Shown here: positions 1 through 8,143 of the stretch, piece after piece
Layout of the letters: each line of letters opens with the position of its first letter
Numbering within the stretch: the stretch's first letter is position 1
Assembly (NCBI RefSeq): GCF_022763305.1
Contig: NZ_JALEGT010000041.1
Coordinates: 124,001-188,000, forward strand
DNA length: 64,000 nt
Direction: 5' to 3'
Origin: Marivita sp.
GTDB lineage: Bacteria; Pseudomonadota; Alphaproteobacteria; Rhodobacterales; Rhodobacteraceae
Position numbers and translations under genes: made by a program
Notes under the pieces: model-generated
What the model was told of the DNA's origin: nothing
The model's input: the letters and a program-made list of their open reading frames with translations, nothing else
The model's database searches: none

Positions 1-440
1 TCTTCCGAACGTTGGTCGGGCAGAAAATCGAAGGTGCGGCCCATGCTGTTGCACCGCGACACGGAACCGGCTTCGAGCAACCCGGCGAAGGCCAGTCTCG
101 GATCGGTTGCGCGGACCCTCTGCATGATGACGGTGCAGTCCTCGATGCTCAGATTGGCGGCTCCCAGCGAGTCGGCCAATGTCTGAGCGGTGCCGATCTT
201 GGTAAACAGGGCGCGCCGCTCGGGTTCGACCAACTGGCTGGTACGGGCATGAATGGACGCTTCGATATTTTCGTTCGTGATGTGCAGGGCGCGCCAGCTT
301 TGACCCATCGCCACGAGACCAATCGGCAGCAGCGCCAGAGACAGCAGAAAGGCAATCCGCACGACAAGCCGCTGGCGAAGAGATTTCACCACGCTCTCTC
401 GACTGTCCGAGACTGCGGTATCAGGGTCAGGTGCTGACAT
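1..440 (-). CDS. Membrane sensor protein, probably a histidine kinase, N-terminal part (cut by window edge)
   Basis: The reverse strand is open from an ATG at 440 to the window edge, giving the first ~146 residues of a longer protein. Residues ~1-20 are polar. A hydrophobic helix follows (VVRIAFLLSLALLPIGLVAM), then a soluble stretch with two cysteines that looks extracytoplasmic. This one-helix-plus-sensor start is usual for two-component sensor kinases and other HAMP-type receptors, but no kinase domain lies inside the window, so the class is inference. The gene is divergent from the XRE regulator across a 314-base gap. Confidence 0.5.
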   Translation of the reverse strand, partial: MSAPDPDTAVSDSRESVVKSLRQRLVVRIAFLLSLALLPIGLVAMGQSWRALHITNENIEASIHARTSQLVEPERRALFTKIGTAQTLADSLGAANLSIEDCTVIMQRVRATDPRLAFAGLLEAGSVSRCNSMGRTFDFLPDQRSE

Positions 441-754
441 GCAGATTATGTCACCGCAAGGCTGTCAACATCCCGGTGCCAAAGGCCTCCGGGGTGCCCG
501 GTTGGTCCCGTGATCGCCGTGTGCAAGGTCCATGGCATGTCAAGTCCGCCCGAGTGCTGTGTGTTTGTTCCCGGAGGCGAACGCCTCACAGGCCGAGTGG
601 TTCCTATCAGATGGGCATGATTTCCGGAATTTCCGTTAAAAAACGGGATTGTCCCGCAGATGGGTGGAAAATGCCACAATCGCTGTCAGACTGGTCATCC
701 GACGTCAGTCTCTCTAACACATGTGTCGACACTTGGACGATCACGGGGTGATCC
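441..754. promoter_or_regulatory. Divergent intergenic region with short palindromes
   Basis: This 314-base gap separates the leftward sensor gene from the rightward XRE-cupin gene, so it must hold both promoters. I see small inverted repeats: CGGGA-TTG-TCCCG at 644-656, TTCCGGAA near 623, and ACACATGTGT near 717 running into TGTCGACA. Short open frames here have no ribosome site or recognisable product and I do not call them. Which palindrome, if any, is bound by the neighbouring XRE protein cannot be told from sequence. Confidence 0.35.
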
Positions 755-1375
755 TTGGCCAAACTCACGCAGAATCCGCATCGCACGTCCGGCAATCAGG
801 AAAAGGTGCTTGAGGTCGCCATCGGGCGTGCCGTGCGGTCGTTCCGCAAGCAGCAGAAGCTGACCGTGGCGGACCTGTCGAAACAGACCGACATCTCGGT
901 TGGCATGCTGTCCAAGATCGAAAACGGCAACACATCCCCGTCGCTGACCACGTTGCAGACGCTCGCCAATGCGCTCTCTGTGCCGCTGACCGCGTTCTTT
1001 CGCGGGTTCGAGGAAAAGCGCGAAGTCGTTCACACGCCCGCGGGGCAAGGCGTCACCATCGAACGCGAAGGCACGCGCGCCGGGCATCAATACAACCTTC
1101 TGGGCCATATCGGTGCCAACACCAGTGGCGTGATCGTGGAGCCGTACCTGATCGTGCTGACCTCGGAATCCGACACGTTTCAGACGTTCCAGCATGACGG
1201 GATCGAGACGATCTTCATGCTCGAAGGCGCGGTCGATTATCGGCACGGATCGAGGATCTATCCGCTGCGCCCCGGTGACACCCTGTTCTTCGAGGCCGAC
1301 GCGCCGCATGGGCCGGAAACGCTTGTGGAACTGCCCGCCCGGTATCTGTCGATCATCAGCTACGCCCAAAGCTGA
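755..1375 (+). CDS. XRE-family transcriptional regulator with C-terminal cupin domain
   Basis: Residues ~22-80 form an XRE/Cro helix-turn-helix (VADLSKQTDISVGMLSKIEN is typical) and residues ~110-205 a small cupin barrel that usually senses a metabolite. At 206 residues it has the usual length of the PuuR/SutR type. The start is TTG at 755, the first possible start after an in-frame stop at 749, with GGGGTG just upstream; the next methionine falls inside the HTH and would break it. It lies 120 bases before glxB on the same strand. In other bacteria such regulators control amine or amino-acid use next to GS-like enzymes, so it probably controls glxBCD-glnT; that link is inference. Confidence 0.85.
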   Translation: MAKLTQNPHRTSGNQEKVLEVAIGRAVRSFRKQQKLTVADLSKQTDISVGMLSKIENGNTSPSLTTLQTLANALSVPLTAFFRGFEEKREVVHTPAGQGVTIEREGTRAGHQYNLLGHIGANTSGVIVEPYLIVLTSESDTFQTFQHDGIETIFMLEGAVDYRHGSRIYPLRPGDTLFFEADAPHGPETLVELPARYLSIISYAQS

Positions 1376-1392
1376 AAAATTAGGCACTCGCG

Positions 1393-1411
1393 ATATTCCT
1401 GAGGGGAATAT
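1393..1411. promoter_or_regulatory. Candidate operator upstream of glxB
   Basis: Inverted repeat ATATTCC-TGAGG-GGAATAT, with perfect 7-base arms, about 85 bases before the glxB start and directly after the XRE gene. A weak promoter-like pair (TTGTTG at 1422, TGCTAT at 1445, 17-base spacer) follows it. The TTCC/GGAA half-sites resemble the TTCCGGAA near 623, which makes it a plausible target of the XRE-cupin regulator. No direct evidence. Confidence 0.4.
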
Positions 1412-1495
1412 TTCATTCCTCTTGTTGTCGGCTTTCACAGGCGGTGCTATCCAGTGCCATCGTCTTGAACCCCGACAAACCAGAAGGAACGCGGG

Positions 1496-2425
1496 ATGTG
1501 TGGAATCGTCGGATTATTCCTCAAGGATCGTTCGCTTGAACCGCAGCTTGGGTCGATGCTGACCGACATGCTGATCACCATGACAGATCGCGGCCCCGAC
1601 AGCGCGGGGATTGCCATCTATGGCGAGGAAAACCCCAATATCTCCAAGCTGACGGTGCAATCCGACACCCCAGATCAGGACTTCGCCACGCTCGAAGCCG
1701 ATCTTGGCGCCGCTCTTGGCAGCCCGGTGCATCTGCGCCGCAAAGACACGCATGCGGTGCTGCATATCCCGCGCGGTCAACTGACCGCCGCACGCGCGGC
1801 CCTTGGCACGGTGAACCCGAACATCCGCGTGATGTCTTCGGGCGACACGGTGGAAATCTACAAAGAGGTCGGACTGCCCAAAGACGTTGCCGCGCGGTTC
1901 GACCTGCGGTCCATGTCCGGCACCCACGGCATCGGCCACACACGCATGGCAACCGAGTCCATGGTGACGACAATGGGCGCGCACCCGTTCAACACCGGGC
2001 CGGACCAGTGCCTTGTCCACAATGGATCGCTGTCCAACCACAACCGTCTGCGCCGCAAGCTGCAGCGCGAGGGAATCCACATCGAAACCGAGAACGACAC
2101 AGAGGTCGGCGCGGCCTACCTCACATGGCGCATGCAGAACGGTGCCACTTTGGGCGAGGCGCTGGAAAGCTCGCTGAACGATCTCGATGGCTTCTTCACC
2201 TTCCTTGTCGGCACAAAGGATGGGTTCGGTGTGGTCCGTGACCCCATCGCCTGCAAACCCGCCGTGATGGCCGAAACCGATCAATACGTGGCCTTCGGCA
2301 GCGAATATCGCGCGCTGGTCAGCCTGCCGGGCATCGAAGACGCCCGCGTTTGGGAACCGGAACCCGCGACCGTCTATTTCTGGAGCCACGATCACACCTC
2401 AACCCCAACCGAAAAGGCCGCCTGA
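1496..2425 (+). CDS. glxB: Class II glutamine amidotransferase, GlxB/MgsA-like
   Basis: Starts MCGIVGLF, so Cys2 becomes the N-terminal nucleophile of an Ntn glutaminase once Met is removed. The later GTHGIGHTRMATES and VHNGSLSNHN motifs are those of class II amidotransferases. The 309-residue chain equals the glutaminase part of glutamate synthase made as a separate subunit. AAGGAA lies 10 bases before the ATG, and the stop is one base from glxC. In the N-methylglutamate pathway of methylotrophs the equivalent MgsA works with MgsBC on gamma-glutamylmethylamide; in Sinorhizobium the same set is called glxBCD. The true substrate here is unknown. Confidence 0.85.
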   Translation: MCGIVGLFLKDRSLEPQLGSMLTDMLITMTDRGPDSAGIAIYGEENPNISKLTVQSDTPDQDFATLEADLGAALGSPVHLRRKDTHAVLHIPRGQLTAARAALGTVNPNIRVMSSGDTVEIYKEVGLPKDVAARFDLRSMSGTHGIGHTRMATESMVTTMGAHPFNTGPDQCLVHNGSLSNHNRLRRKLQREGIHIETENDTEVGAAYLTWRMQNGATLGEALESSLNDLDGFFTFLVGTKDGFGVVRDPIACKPAVMAETDQYVAFGSEYRALVSLPGIEDARVWEPEPATVYFWSHDHTSTPTEKAA

Positions 2426-2426
2426 G

Positions 2427-3104
2427 ATGCAGACCATCGACATGGCCACCACCCCCCTGCGCGACCTGAACGCCACGCTTCAGGCGCAGGCCGAGGCGAC
2501 CAACCAGACCGCATGGGAAATCGTGAACCCCAAGGGCAGCCACGCCATCGCGGTCGGGCTTGATGCCCCTATCGAGGTCACGGTGAAAGGCTCGACCGGC
2601 TACTACTGCGCCGGGATGAACAAACAAGCCACAATCACCGTCAACGGATCGGTCGGGCCAGGTGTTGCGGAAAACATGATGTCGGGCACGGTCATCATCG
2701 ACGGCGATGCCTCTCAGTATGCAGGGGCCACTGGCCATGGCGGCACGCTCATCATCAAGGGAAACGCCTCGTCCCGCTGCGGGATTTCGATGAAGGGCAT
2801 CGACATCATCGTGCATGGCAATGTCGGCCACATGTCCGCCTTCATGGCGCAGTCGGGCAATCTGGTGGTTTGTGGCGATGCGGGCGATGCGCTGGGCGAC
2901 TCGATCTACGAGGCGCGACTCTTCGTGCGCGGCTCGGTCAAATCGCTGGGCGCGGACTGCATCGAAAAGGAAATGCGCCCCGAACATATCGCGCTCTTGG
3001 CCGACCTGCTGGAACGCGGCGGCTGTGACGCCAAACCAGAAGAGTTCAAGCGCTACGGCTCGGCCCGACAGCTTTACAACTTCAACATCGACAACGCGTA
3101 TTGA
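2427..3104 (+). CDS. glxC: GXGXG-domain protein, GlxC/MgsB-like glutamate synthase subunit
   Basis: 225 residues. From ~residue 50 the chain shows regular glycine-rich turns (TVNGSVGPGV, TVIIDGDASQYAG, TLIIKGNASSRCG, IIVHGNVGH), the right-handed beta-helix that forms the C-terminal domain of glutamate synthase large subunits and FwdC-like proteins. It begins one base after glxB and ends 11 bases before glxD, so the three parts of a GltB-like enzyme are encoded in order as separate chains. The domain is structural and has no catalytic residues of its own. Confidence 0.85.
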   Translation: MQTIDMATTPLRDLNATLQAQAEATNQTAWEIVNPKGSHAIAVGLDAPIEVTVKGSTGYYCAGMNKQATITVNGSVGPGVAENMMSGTVIIDGDASQYAGATGHGGTLIIKGNASSRCGISMKGIDIIVHGNVGHMSAFMAQSGNLVVCGDAGDALGDSIYEARLFVRGSVKSLGADCIEKEMRPEHIALLADLLERGGCDAKPEEFKRYGSARQLYNFNIDNAY

Positions 3105-3115
3105 GGGCCGGACCG

Positions 3116-4459
3116 ATGAAAGACGACCACAGCAGCGCCCCGCGCACCGTTCCGATCCAATCCGCCACCTTCTCCAACCCGGTCAACGCCGAAATCCGGC
3201 GCGCTGCGGCGACCGGCATCTACGACATTCGCGGCGGTGGGGCAAAGCGCAAGGTGCCCCATTTCGACGACCTGCTCTTCCTTGGCGCGTCAATCTCGCG
3301 TTACCCGCTCGAAGGCTACCGCGAGGCGTGCGACACATCTGTCACCCTCGGCACGCGCTACGCGAAAAACCCGATCAAACTCGACATTCCGATCACCATC
3401 GCAGGCATGTCCTTCGGCGCGCTGTCCGGCGCCGCCAAAGAGGCGCTTGGCCGCGGCGCGACGCTTGCCGGAACATCCACCACCACCGGCGATGGCGGAA
3501 TGACTCCCGAGGAACGCGGGCACTCCAAGACGCTGGTCTACCAATACCTGCCCTCGCGCTACGGCATGAACCCCGACGACCTGCGCAAGGCGGACGCCAT
3601 CGAGGTTGTCGTCGGTCAGGGCGCAAAGCCCGGCGGTGGGGGCATGCTGCTGGGTCAGAAGATCACCGACCGCGTTGCCCAGATGCGCAACCTGCCCAAA
3701 GGCATCGACCAGCGGTCCGCCTGCCGTCACCCCGACTGGACCGGGCCGGATGACCTCGAGATCAAGATCCTTGAACTTCGGGAAATCACCGGCTGGAGAG
3801 TACCGATCTACATCAAGGTCGGCGGCGCGCGCCCCTATTTCGACACAACGCTGGCGGTCAAGGCAGGCGCCGATGTGGTGGTGATCGACGGGATGCAGGG
3901 CGGCACCGCCGCCACTCAGGACGTGTTCATTGAACATGTCGGCATGCCGACGCTGGCTTGTATCCGCGAAGCGGTCCGCGCGCTTGAAGACCTTGGCATG
4001 CACCGCGAGGTGCAACTGATCGTGTCGGGCGGCATCCGCACCGGGGCTGACGTTGCCAAATGTATGGCACTTGGCGCGGATGCCGTGTCCATCGGCACCG
4101 CTGCCCTGATCGCGCTGGGCGACAACGACCCGAAATGGGAAGCCGAGTACCAGAAGCTTGGCACCACCGCCGGGGCCTATGACGACTGGCACGAAGGCAA
4201 CGATCCGGCAGGCATCAGCACCCAGAACCCGGACCTCGCCGCGCGCCTTGACCCGGTCGAAGGCGGGCGTCGCCTGCGCAACTACCTCAAGGTGATGACG
4301 CTCGAGGCGCAGACCATCGCGCGGGCCTGCGGCAAGAACAAGCTCCACAACCTCGAGCCCGAGGATCTGTGCGCCCTGACGATGGAGGCGGCGGCGATGG
4401 CCAAGGTGCCGCTTGCAGGAACCGATTGGTGGCCCGGCAAGCCCGGCACGACATTCTAG
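3116..4459 (+). CDS. glxD: FMN-binding glutamate synthase domain protein, GlxD/MgsC-like
   Basis: 447 residues with the FMN/glutamate-synthase barrel: GMSFGALSGAAKEALGRGA, then KVGGARPYFDTTLAVKAGAD, DGMQGGTAATQ and SGGIRTGADVAKCMALGADA. I chose ATG 3116 because GAGGG stands 8 bases upstream; a TTG at 3101 in the same frame overlaps the glxC stop. With GlxB supplying ammonia and GlxC as scaffold it would make a glutamate-type product by reductive amination. A hairpin with a T-run follows the stop. Sarcosine-oxidase-like mgdABCD genes, which complete the N-methylglutamate pathway elsewhere, are absent from the window. Confidence 0.85.
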   Translation: MKDDHSSAPRTVPIQSATFSNPVNAEIRRAAATGIYDIRGGGAKRKVPHFDDLLFLGASISRYPLEGYREACDTSVTLGTRYAKNPIKLDIPITIAGMSFGALSGAAKEALGRGATLAGTSTTTGDGGMTPEERGHSKTLVYQYLPSRYGMNPDDLRKADAIEVVVGQGAKPGGGGMLLGQKITDRVAQMRNLPKGIDQRSACRHPDWTGPDDLEIKILELREITGWRVPIYIKVGGARPYFDTTLAVKAGADVVVIDGMQGGTAATQDVFIEHVGMPTLACIREAVRALEDLGMHREVQLIVSGGIRTGADVAKCMALGADAVSIGTAALIALGDNDPKWEAEYQKLGTTAGAYDDWHEGNDPAGISTQNPDLAARLDPVEGGRRLRNYLKVMTLEAQTIARACGKNKLHNLEPEDLCALTMEAAAMAKVPLAGTDWWPGKPGTTF

Positions 4460-4468
4460 AACACACCC

Positions 4469-4498
4469 AAAGGCGCGGCCCCGATGCTGCGCCTTTTT
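4469..4498 (+). terminator. Hairpin with T-run between glxD and glnT
   Basis: AAAGGCGC (4469-4476) pairs with GCGCCTTT (4489-4496) around a 12-base loop, and the T-run continues to 4498. This has the form of an intrinsic terminator. Because glnT follows only 33 bases later with its own ribosome site and no clear promoter, it may act as a partial terminator that lowers glnT relative to glxBCD. Confidence 0.65.
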
Positions 4499-4531
4499 CA
4501 ATTCAGAAACAGACAACGGGGAACAGATCGC

Positions 4532-5860
4532 ATGACCACGGATCTCGCCAAATTCGCCGCAGACAAGGGCGTCAAATATTTCATGATTTCCTTCACCGAC
4601 CTCTTTGGCGGCCAACGCGCCAAACTGGTCCCGGCGCAGGCGATTGCCGACATGCAGCAAGACGGCGCCGGCTTTGCGGGCTTTGCCACATGGCTCGACA
4701 TGACGCCCGCGCACCCCGATATGCTGGCCGTTCCAGACCCGTCCTCGGTCATCCAACTGCCTTGGAAGCCAGACGTCGCCTGGGTCGCATCCACCTGCGT
4801 GATGGAGGGCGAAGAGGTCGCCCAGGCCCCGCGCAACGTGCTGCGCCGTCTGATTGCCGAAGCGGCGGACGAAGGCCTGCATGTCAAGACCGGAGTCGAG
4901 GCCGAGTTCTTCCTGCTCACTCCCGAAGGCACCCAGATCAGCGATCCCTTCGATACGGCCGAAAAACCCTGCTACGATCAACAAGCCGTTATGCGCCGCT
5001 ATGACGTGGTGCGCGAGATTTGCGACTACATGCTCAATCTGGGCTGGGGCCCCTACCAGAACGACCACGAAGACGCGAATGGCCAGTTCGAGATGAACTG
5101 GGAATTCGACGATGTGCTGAGCACCGCCGACAAACATTCCTTCTTCAAGTTCATGGTCAAATCGGTGGCCGAAAAACACGGCTTCCGCGCGACCTTCATG
5201 CCCAAGCCGATCGAAGGGCTGACGGGCAATGGCTGTCACGTCCATGTCTCGGTCTGGGACGCGCCCGGCGACAAGGCGAAGACCAACGTCTTTGCCGGGG
5301 ACGGCGACGGCCCGACCGGAGAGGTGGGGCTGTCGGAACGCGGCAAGCATTTCTTGGGCGGCATCATGAAACACGCCAGTGCGCTGGCCGCGATCACCAA
5401 CCCGACGGTAAACAGTTACAAGCGCATCAACGCGCCGCGCACCATCTCGGGGGCCACATGGGCGCCCAACACCGTCACATGGACCGGCAACAACCGCACC
5501 CACATGGTGCGCGTCCCCGGCCCCGGCCGGTTCGAGCTGCGTTTGGCAGATGGCGCGGCGAACCCCTATCTCTTGCAGGCGGTGATCATCGCGGCGGGCC
5601 TGTCTGGCATCCGCTCCAAGGCCGATCCGGGCAAGCGCTACGACATCGACATGTATGCCGAAGGCCACAAAGTGCGCGGCGCACCGCAGCTTCCGCTCAA
5701 CATGCTCGACGCGCTGCGCGCCTATGACAAGGACAAGGACTTGAAAGCGGCGATGGGGGATGAGTTCTCCACTGCGTTCCTGAACCTCAAGCGGCAGGAA
5801 TGGAATTCCTACGTGTCGCACTTCACCCAGTGGGAGAAAGACAACACGCTCGACATCTGA
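4532..5860 (+). CDS. glnT: Type III-like glutamine synthetase family protein (GlnT / GmaS-like)
   Basis: 442 residues from ATG 4532, preceded by GGGGA at the right distance; an upstream in-frame ATG at 4484 lies inside the terminator hairpin and is less likely. GS signatures are all present: GVEAEFFLL, NGCHVHVSVW, NSYKRINAPRT and the Arg/Glu-rich GNNRTHMVRVPGPGRFELR with ANPYL. Family members next to glxBCD/mgsABC either make glutamine or join glutamate to small amines, for example gamma-glutamylmethylamide. Sequence alone does not separate these. It is the last glx gene before an NTF2-like gene 72 bases on. Confidence 0.85.
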   Translation: MTTDLAKFAADKGVKYFMISFTDLFGGQRAKLVPAQAIADMQQDGAGFAGFATWLDMTPAHPDMLAVPDPSSVIQLPWKPDVAWVASTCVMEGEEVAQAPRNVLRRLIAEAADEGLHVKTGVEAEFFLLTPEGTQISDPFDTAEKPCYDQQAVMRRYDVVREICDYMLNLGWGPYQNDHEDANGQFEMNWEFDDVLSTADKHSFFKFMVKSVAEKHGFRATFMPKPIEGLTGNGCHVHVSVWDAPGDKAKTNVFAGDGDGPTGEVGLSERGKHFLGGIMKHASALAAITNPTVNSYKRINAPRTISGATWAPNTVTWTGNNRTHMVRVPGPGRFELRLADGAANPYLLQAVIIAAGLSGIRSKADPGKRYDIDMYAEGHKVRGAPQLPLNMLDALRAYDKDKDLKAAMGDEFSTAFLNLKRQEWNSYVSHFTQWEKDNTLDI

Positions 5861-5932
5861 CTTTCAGCTTGCCGAAACGCTGAATTCGGGCATTGTGCAG
5901 GGTGAATGCATACGATTGCAAAAAGGCCCGCC

Positions 5933-6925
5933 ATGCCCGGCTTCCACTCCGAAAAACAGCTTGTCCGCGACTACTATGCCGCTTTGTCGGGGACCGAAGA
6001 CAGCGCCAGCGTGGTGGCGCGGTTCTGCCACCCCGACCTGATCTGGCGCGGCTATCATCCCGTCGGCCTCCTGACCGGACCCGAGGCTGTGGCGACGCAG
6101 TTCTGGACGCCGATCAAGACCGCGCTGACCTCTCTGCAACGCCGCACCGACCTCTTCTTCGCCGGGCGCAACCACATGGCCGAAGACGGTGCAATCTGGG
6201 TCGCGTCGATGGGGCATCTGATGGGCCTGTTCGACCAGCCGCTCTGGGGCATCCGCCCCACCCGCAAGATCGCCATGCTGCGCTTTAGCGCATTCCATAA
6301 GGTCGAGGGCGGCCGGATCACCGAAGAGGTGATGTATTTCGACCTGCCCCATCTGATGATGCAGGCCGGGCAAAACCCCTTCGGTCCGCAGACCGGCGCG
6401 CATCTGGTGCAGCCGGGGCCGATCACACATGACGGGCTGCTTTACCACGACGCGCCCGAAGCCGAAGGCGTCGCGACCCTGCACGCCATCAACGCGATGG
6501 TGGGCGATCTGGGCGACTGGAACCTTGGCCTGCCCTTGGAGGAAGAACTCCGCCGCACCTGGCACGAGGATATGATCTGGTGGGGGGCCGCCGGGATCGG
6601 AGCCACCTACACCATCCCGCGATATGCCGAACAGCATTCCGCACCGTTTCGCAAAAGTTTTACCAATCGGTCAAAAACCGGTCACCTCTGCCGGATGGCC
6701 GAGGGGCATTTCGGCGGGTTCTTCGGCTGGCCCAACTTCACCGCCGAATTCACCGGTGGATTCATGGGGATGCCTGCCACCGGGAAACGCGTGGAATTCC
6801 GGGTGATCGATTTCTACCGCCGCGAGGGGGACAAACTGGCCGAGAACTGGATCTTCATCGACCTGCTGCACCTCTGGGCGCAGCAGGGTGTGGATTTGCT
6901 CGACCGTACGGTTCGGATAGGCTGA
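5933..6925 (+). CDS. NTF2/SnoaL-like protein with two tandem domains
   Basis: 330 residues from ATG 5933, which has AAAAGG seven bases upstream (an in-frame ATG at 5906 has a poorly spaced site). Two alpha+beta cone-barrel repeats are visible: residues ~5-150 (DYYAALSG..., CHPDLIWRGYHPVG) and ~190-325 (WHEDMIWWGAAGIG, ENWIFIDLLHLWAQQGVDLL). Single-domain relatives are annotated as ester cyclases, polyketide cyclases or simply nuclear-transport-factor-2-like, and many have no known reaction. It trails glnT on the same strand and ends in a convergent region of strong palindromes. A second member is encoded at 18622-19605 and a possible fragment at 17429-17623. Confidence 0.75.
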   Translation: MPGFHSEKQLVRDYYAALSGTEDSASVVARFCHPDLIWRGYHPVGLLTGPEAVATQFWTPIKTALTSLQRRTDLFFAGRNHMAEDGAIWVASMGHLMGLFDQPLWGIRPTRKIAMLRFSAFHKVEGGRITEEVMYFDLPHLMMQAGQNPFGPQTGAHLVQPGPITHDGLLYHDAPEAEGVATLHAINAMVGDLGDWNLGLPLEEELRRTWHEDMIWWGAAGIGATYTIPRYAEQHSAPFRKSFTNRSKTGHLCRMAEGHFGGFFGWPNFTAEFTGGFMGMPATGKRVEFRVIDFYRREGDKLAENWIFIDLLHLWAQQGVDLLDRTVRIG

Positions 6926-6941
6926 CCGTACGGGTGGGGGC

Positions 6942-6990
6942 GGCACGACATTTCGGAATGTCGTGCCACGTGTTTTCGAAAACACGTGGC
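6942..6990. terminator. Two overlapping palindromes between convergent genes
   Basis: First palindrome: GGCACGACATT / AATGTCGTGCC (6942-6967, loop TCGG). Second: a perfect 26-base palindrome from 6965 to 6990, left arm GCCACGTGTTTTC. They share GCC at 6965-6967, so both full stems cannot form at once. They lie between the NTF2 stop (6925) and the amidinotransferase stop (6999) and most simply end transcription from both sides. Confidence 0.65.
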
Positions 6991-6998
6991 ACCCAGCC

Positions 6999-8120
6999 TT
7001 ACTGGACCGGGAAATAATCCTCGCACTCGCCATCCCGGTAGACATCCGCCGTACAGCAATGCAGGCCGCCGCCGAACGCATAGGCGTCGCGCAGATCGAC
7101 CGGGATCACTTCCATCCCCAGCTTGTCCATCTGCTCCATCTGGTAGACTTCGGACGCCTCGACGCAAACCGTCTTGGGGTCAAGCACCAGCACGTTCATC
7201 GACAACCATGTGGACGAATAGCACAGCGGCGGCGGCGTGTTGTGCGCGGGCTGGGCCGCGTCGACGATTTCCCAATCGTTCTTCTTGAAGTATTCCCTCT
7301 GTTCCTCAGGCAACCGGCGGTTCGGGTTGTTCAGGATCAGACCGGGACGCAGCGGTGTGAAGGTCGCGTCGATATGGATCGGGTACGGGTCACCCGGGAA
7401 ATTCACCGCGCGGACGCGATGGTCGGGGAAGTGACGGCGCAGCCATTCGATGCCCTTGAGGTTCGTGGTGAATCCGTGCTGCACGATCAGGTCCTTGCCA
7501 AAGCGCAGCACGTCGGCGGCGTCGAAGAGAGGTTCTTCCTCAGTGGTGACAAAGAACTTCTCGGCCGTCCACTTGAGGCGCTTTTCGATGCCGATCTTCT
7601 CGGACAGGTAATCGGCGTGATAATCCGCATCCGTCAGGCGCGGTTTGGGCGCTGCTTCGTGACGGAAACTCACGTCTTCTTCCCAATATTGCTGCATCAG
7701 CGGGCGATAGCAGAGGTATTCGAACCAGCGGCAGCGATAGGACATCGTCGCCTCGAGGATCTCGTGCCCCACGGTCAGCAGCACATCGCGCGGCGGCATG
7801 CAGCCGAACTGGCTGTCTGTGTGGAAATCCGGGGTTGTCACGGGCTTTGAGAAATCCGTCGGCGTCGGGCGATCCACCCGAACCCCGCGCTTGCGCAGCA
7901 TGTCGGCGAAGTTGTCCAAGAGCTCGTTCGCGCGGTCGATGGTTTCCTGCGGACGGCGGCCCCACTGGCCGCGCATGTCGCTGTCCTCGGGCACCTTCGC
8001 ATCCAGCGCGGGTTCTTCCGGCGGGATATGGCAATCGTCGGCGCGGCCCACGATCACGTGGCGCAGCGTGTCCCATTCGTTCCAGCTTTTGACCTGGGTC
8101 TTGTCGGGCGACCAATTCAT
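6999..8120 (-). CDS. Glycine-amidinotransferase-like enzyme (AGAT family)
   Basis: 373 residues from ATG 8120, which has AAGGAAG upstream. The amidinotransferase triad can be placed by comparison with human AGAT (Asp254, His303, Cys407): FDAADVLRFGKD gives Asp203, PIHIDATF gives His249, and GGGLHCCTAD gives Cys355. The flanking GDPYP and LILNNPNR segments also match. Family members move an amidino group from arginine to an amine acceptor such as glycine or an aminocyclitol; the acceptor here is unknown. A small cupin gene lies just upstream on the same strand (gap 23 bases), so the two are probably cotranscribed. Confidence 0.85.
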   Translation of the reverse strand: MNWSPDKTQVKSWNEWDTLRHVIVGRADDCHIPPEEPALDAKVPEDSDMRGQWGRRPQETIDRANELLDNFADMLRKRGVRVDRPTPTDFSKPVTTPDFHTDSQFGCMPPRDVLLTVGHEILEATMSYRCRWFEYLCYRPLMQQYWEEDVSFRHEAAPKPRLTDADYHADYLSEKIGIEKRLKWTAEKFFVTTEEEPLFDAADVLRFGKDLIVQHGFTTNLKGIEWLRRHFPDHRVRAVNFPGDPYPIHIDATFTPLRPGLILNNPNRRLPEEQREYFKKNDWEIVDAAQPAHNTPPPLCYSSTWLSMNVLVLDPKTVCVEASEVYQMEQMDKLGMEVIPVDLRDAYAFGGGLHCCTADVYRDGECEDYFPVQ

Positions 8121-8143
8121 TCGGTTCTTCCTTGATTGGGGGG

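Noticed and set aside
431-751. 106-codon forward frame in the divergent region before the XRE gene
   Set aside because: No ribosome site, no recognisable protein features, and it occupies the expected promoter region.
3290-5821. Very long open frame antisense to glxD and glnT
   Set aside because: It mirrors the third-position GC bias of the forward genes, shows no recognisable motif, and the forward frames have clear catalytic signatures and ribosome sites.
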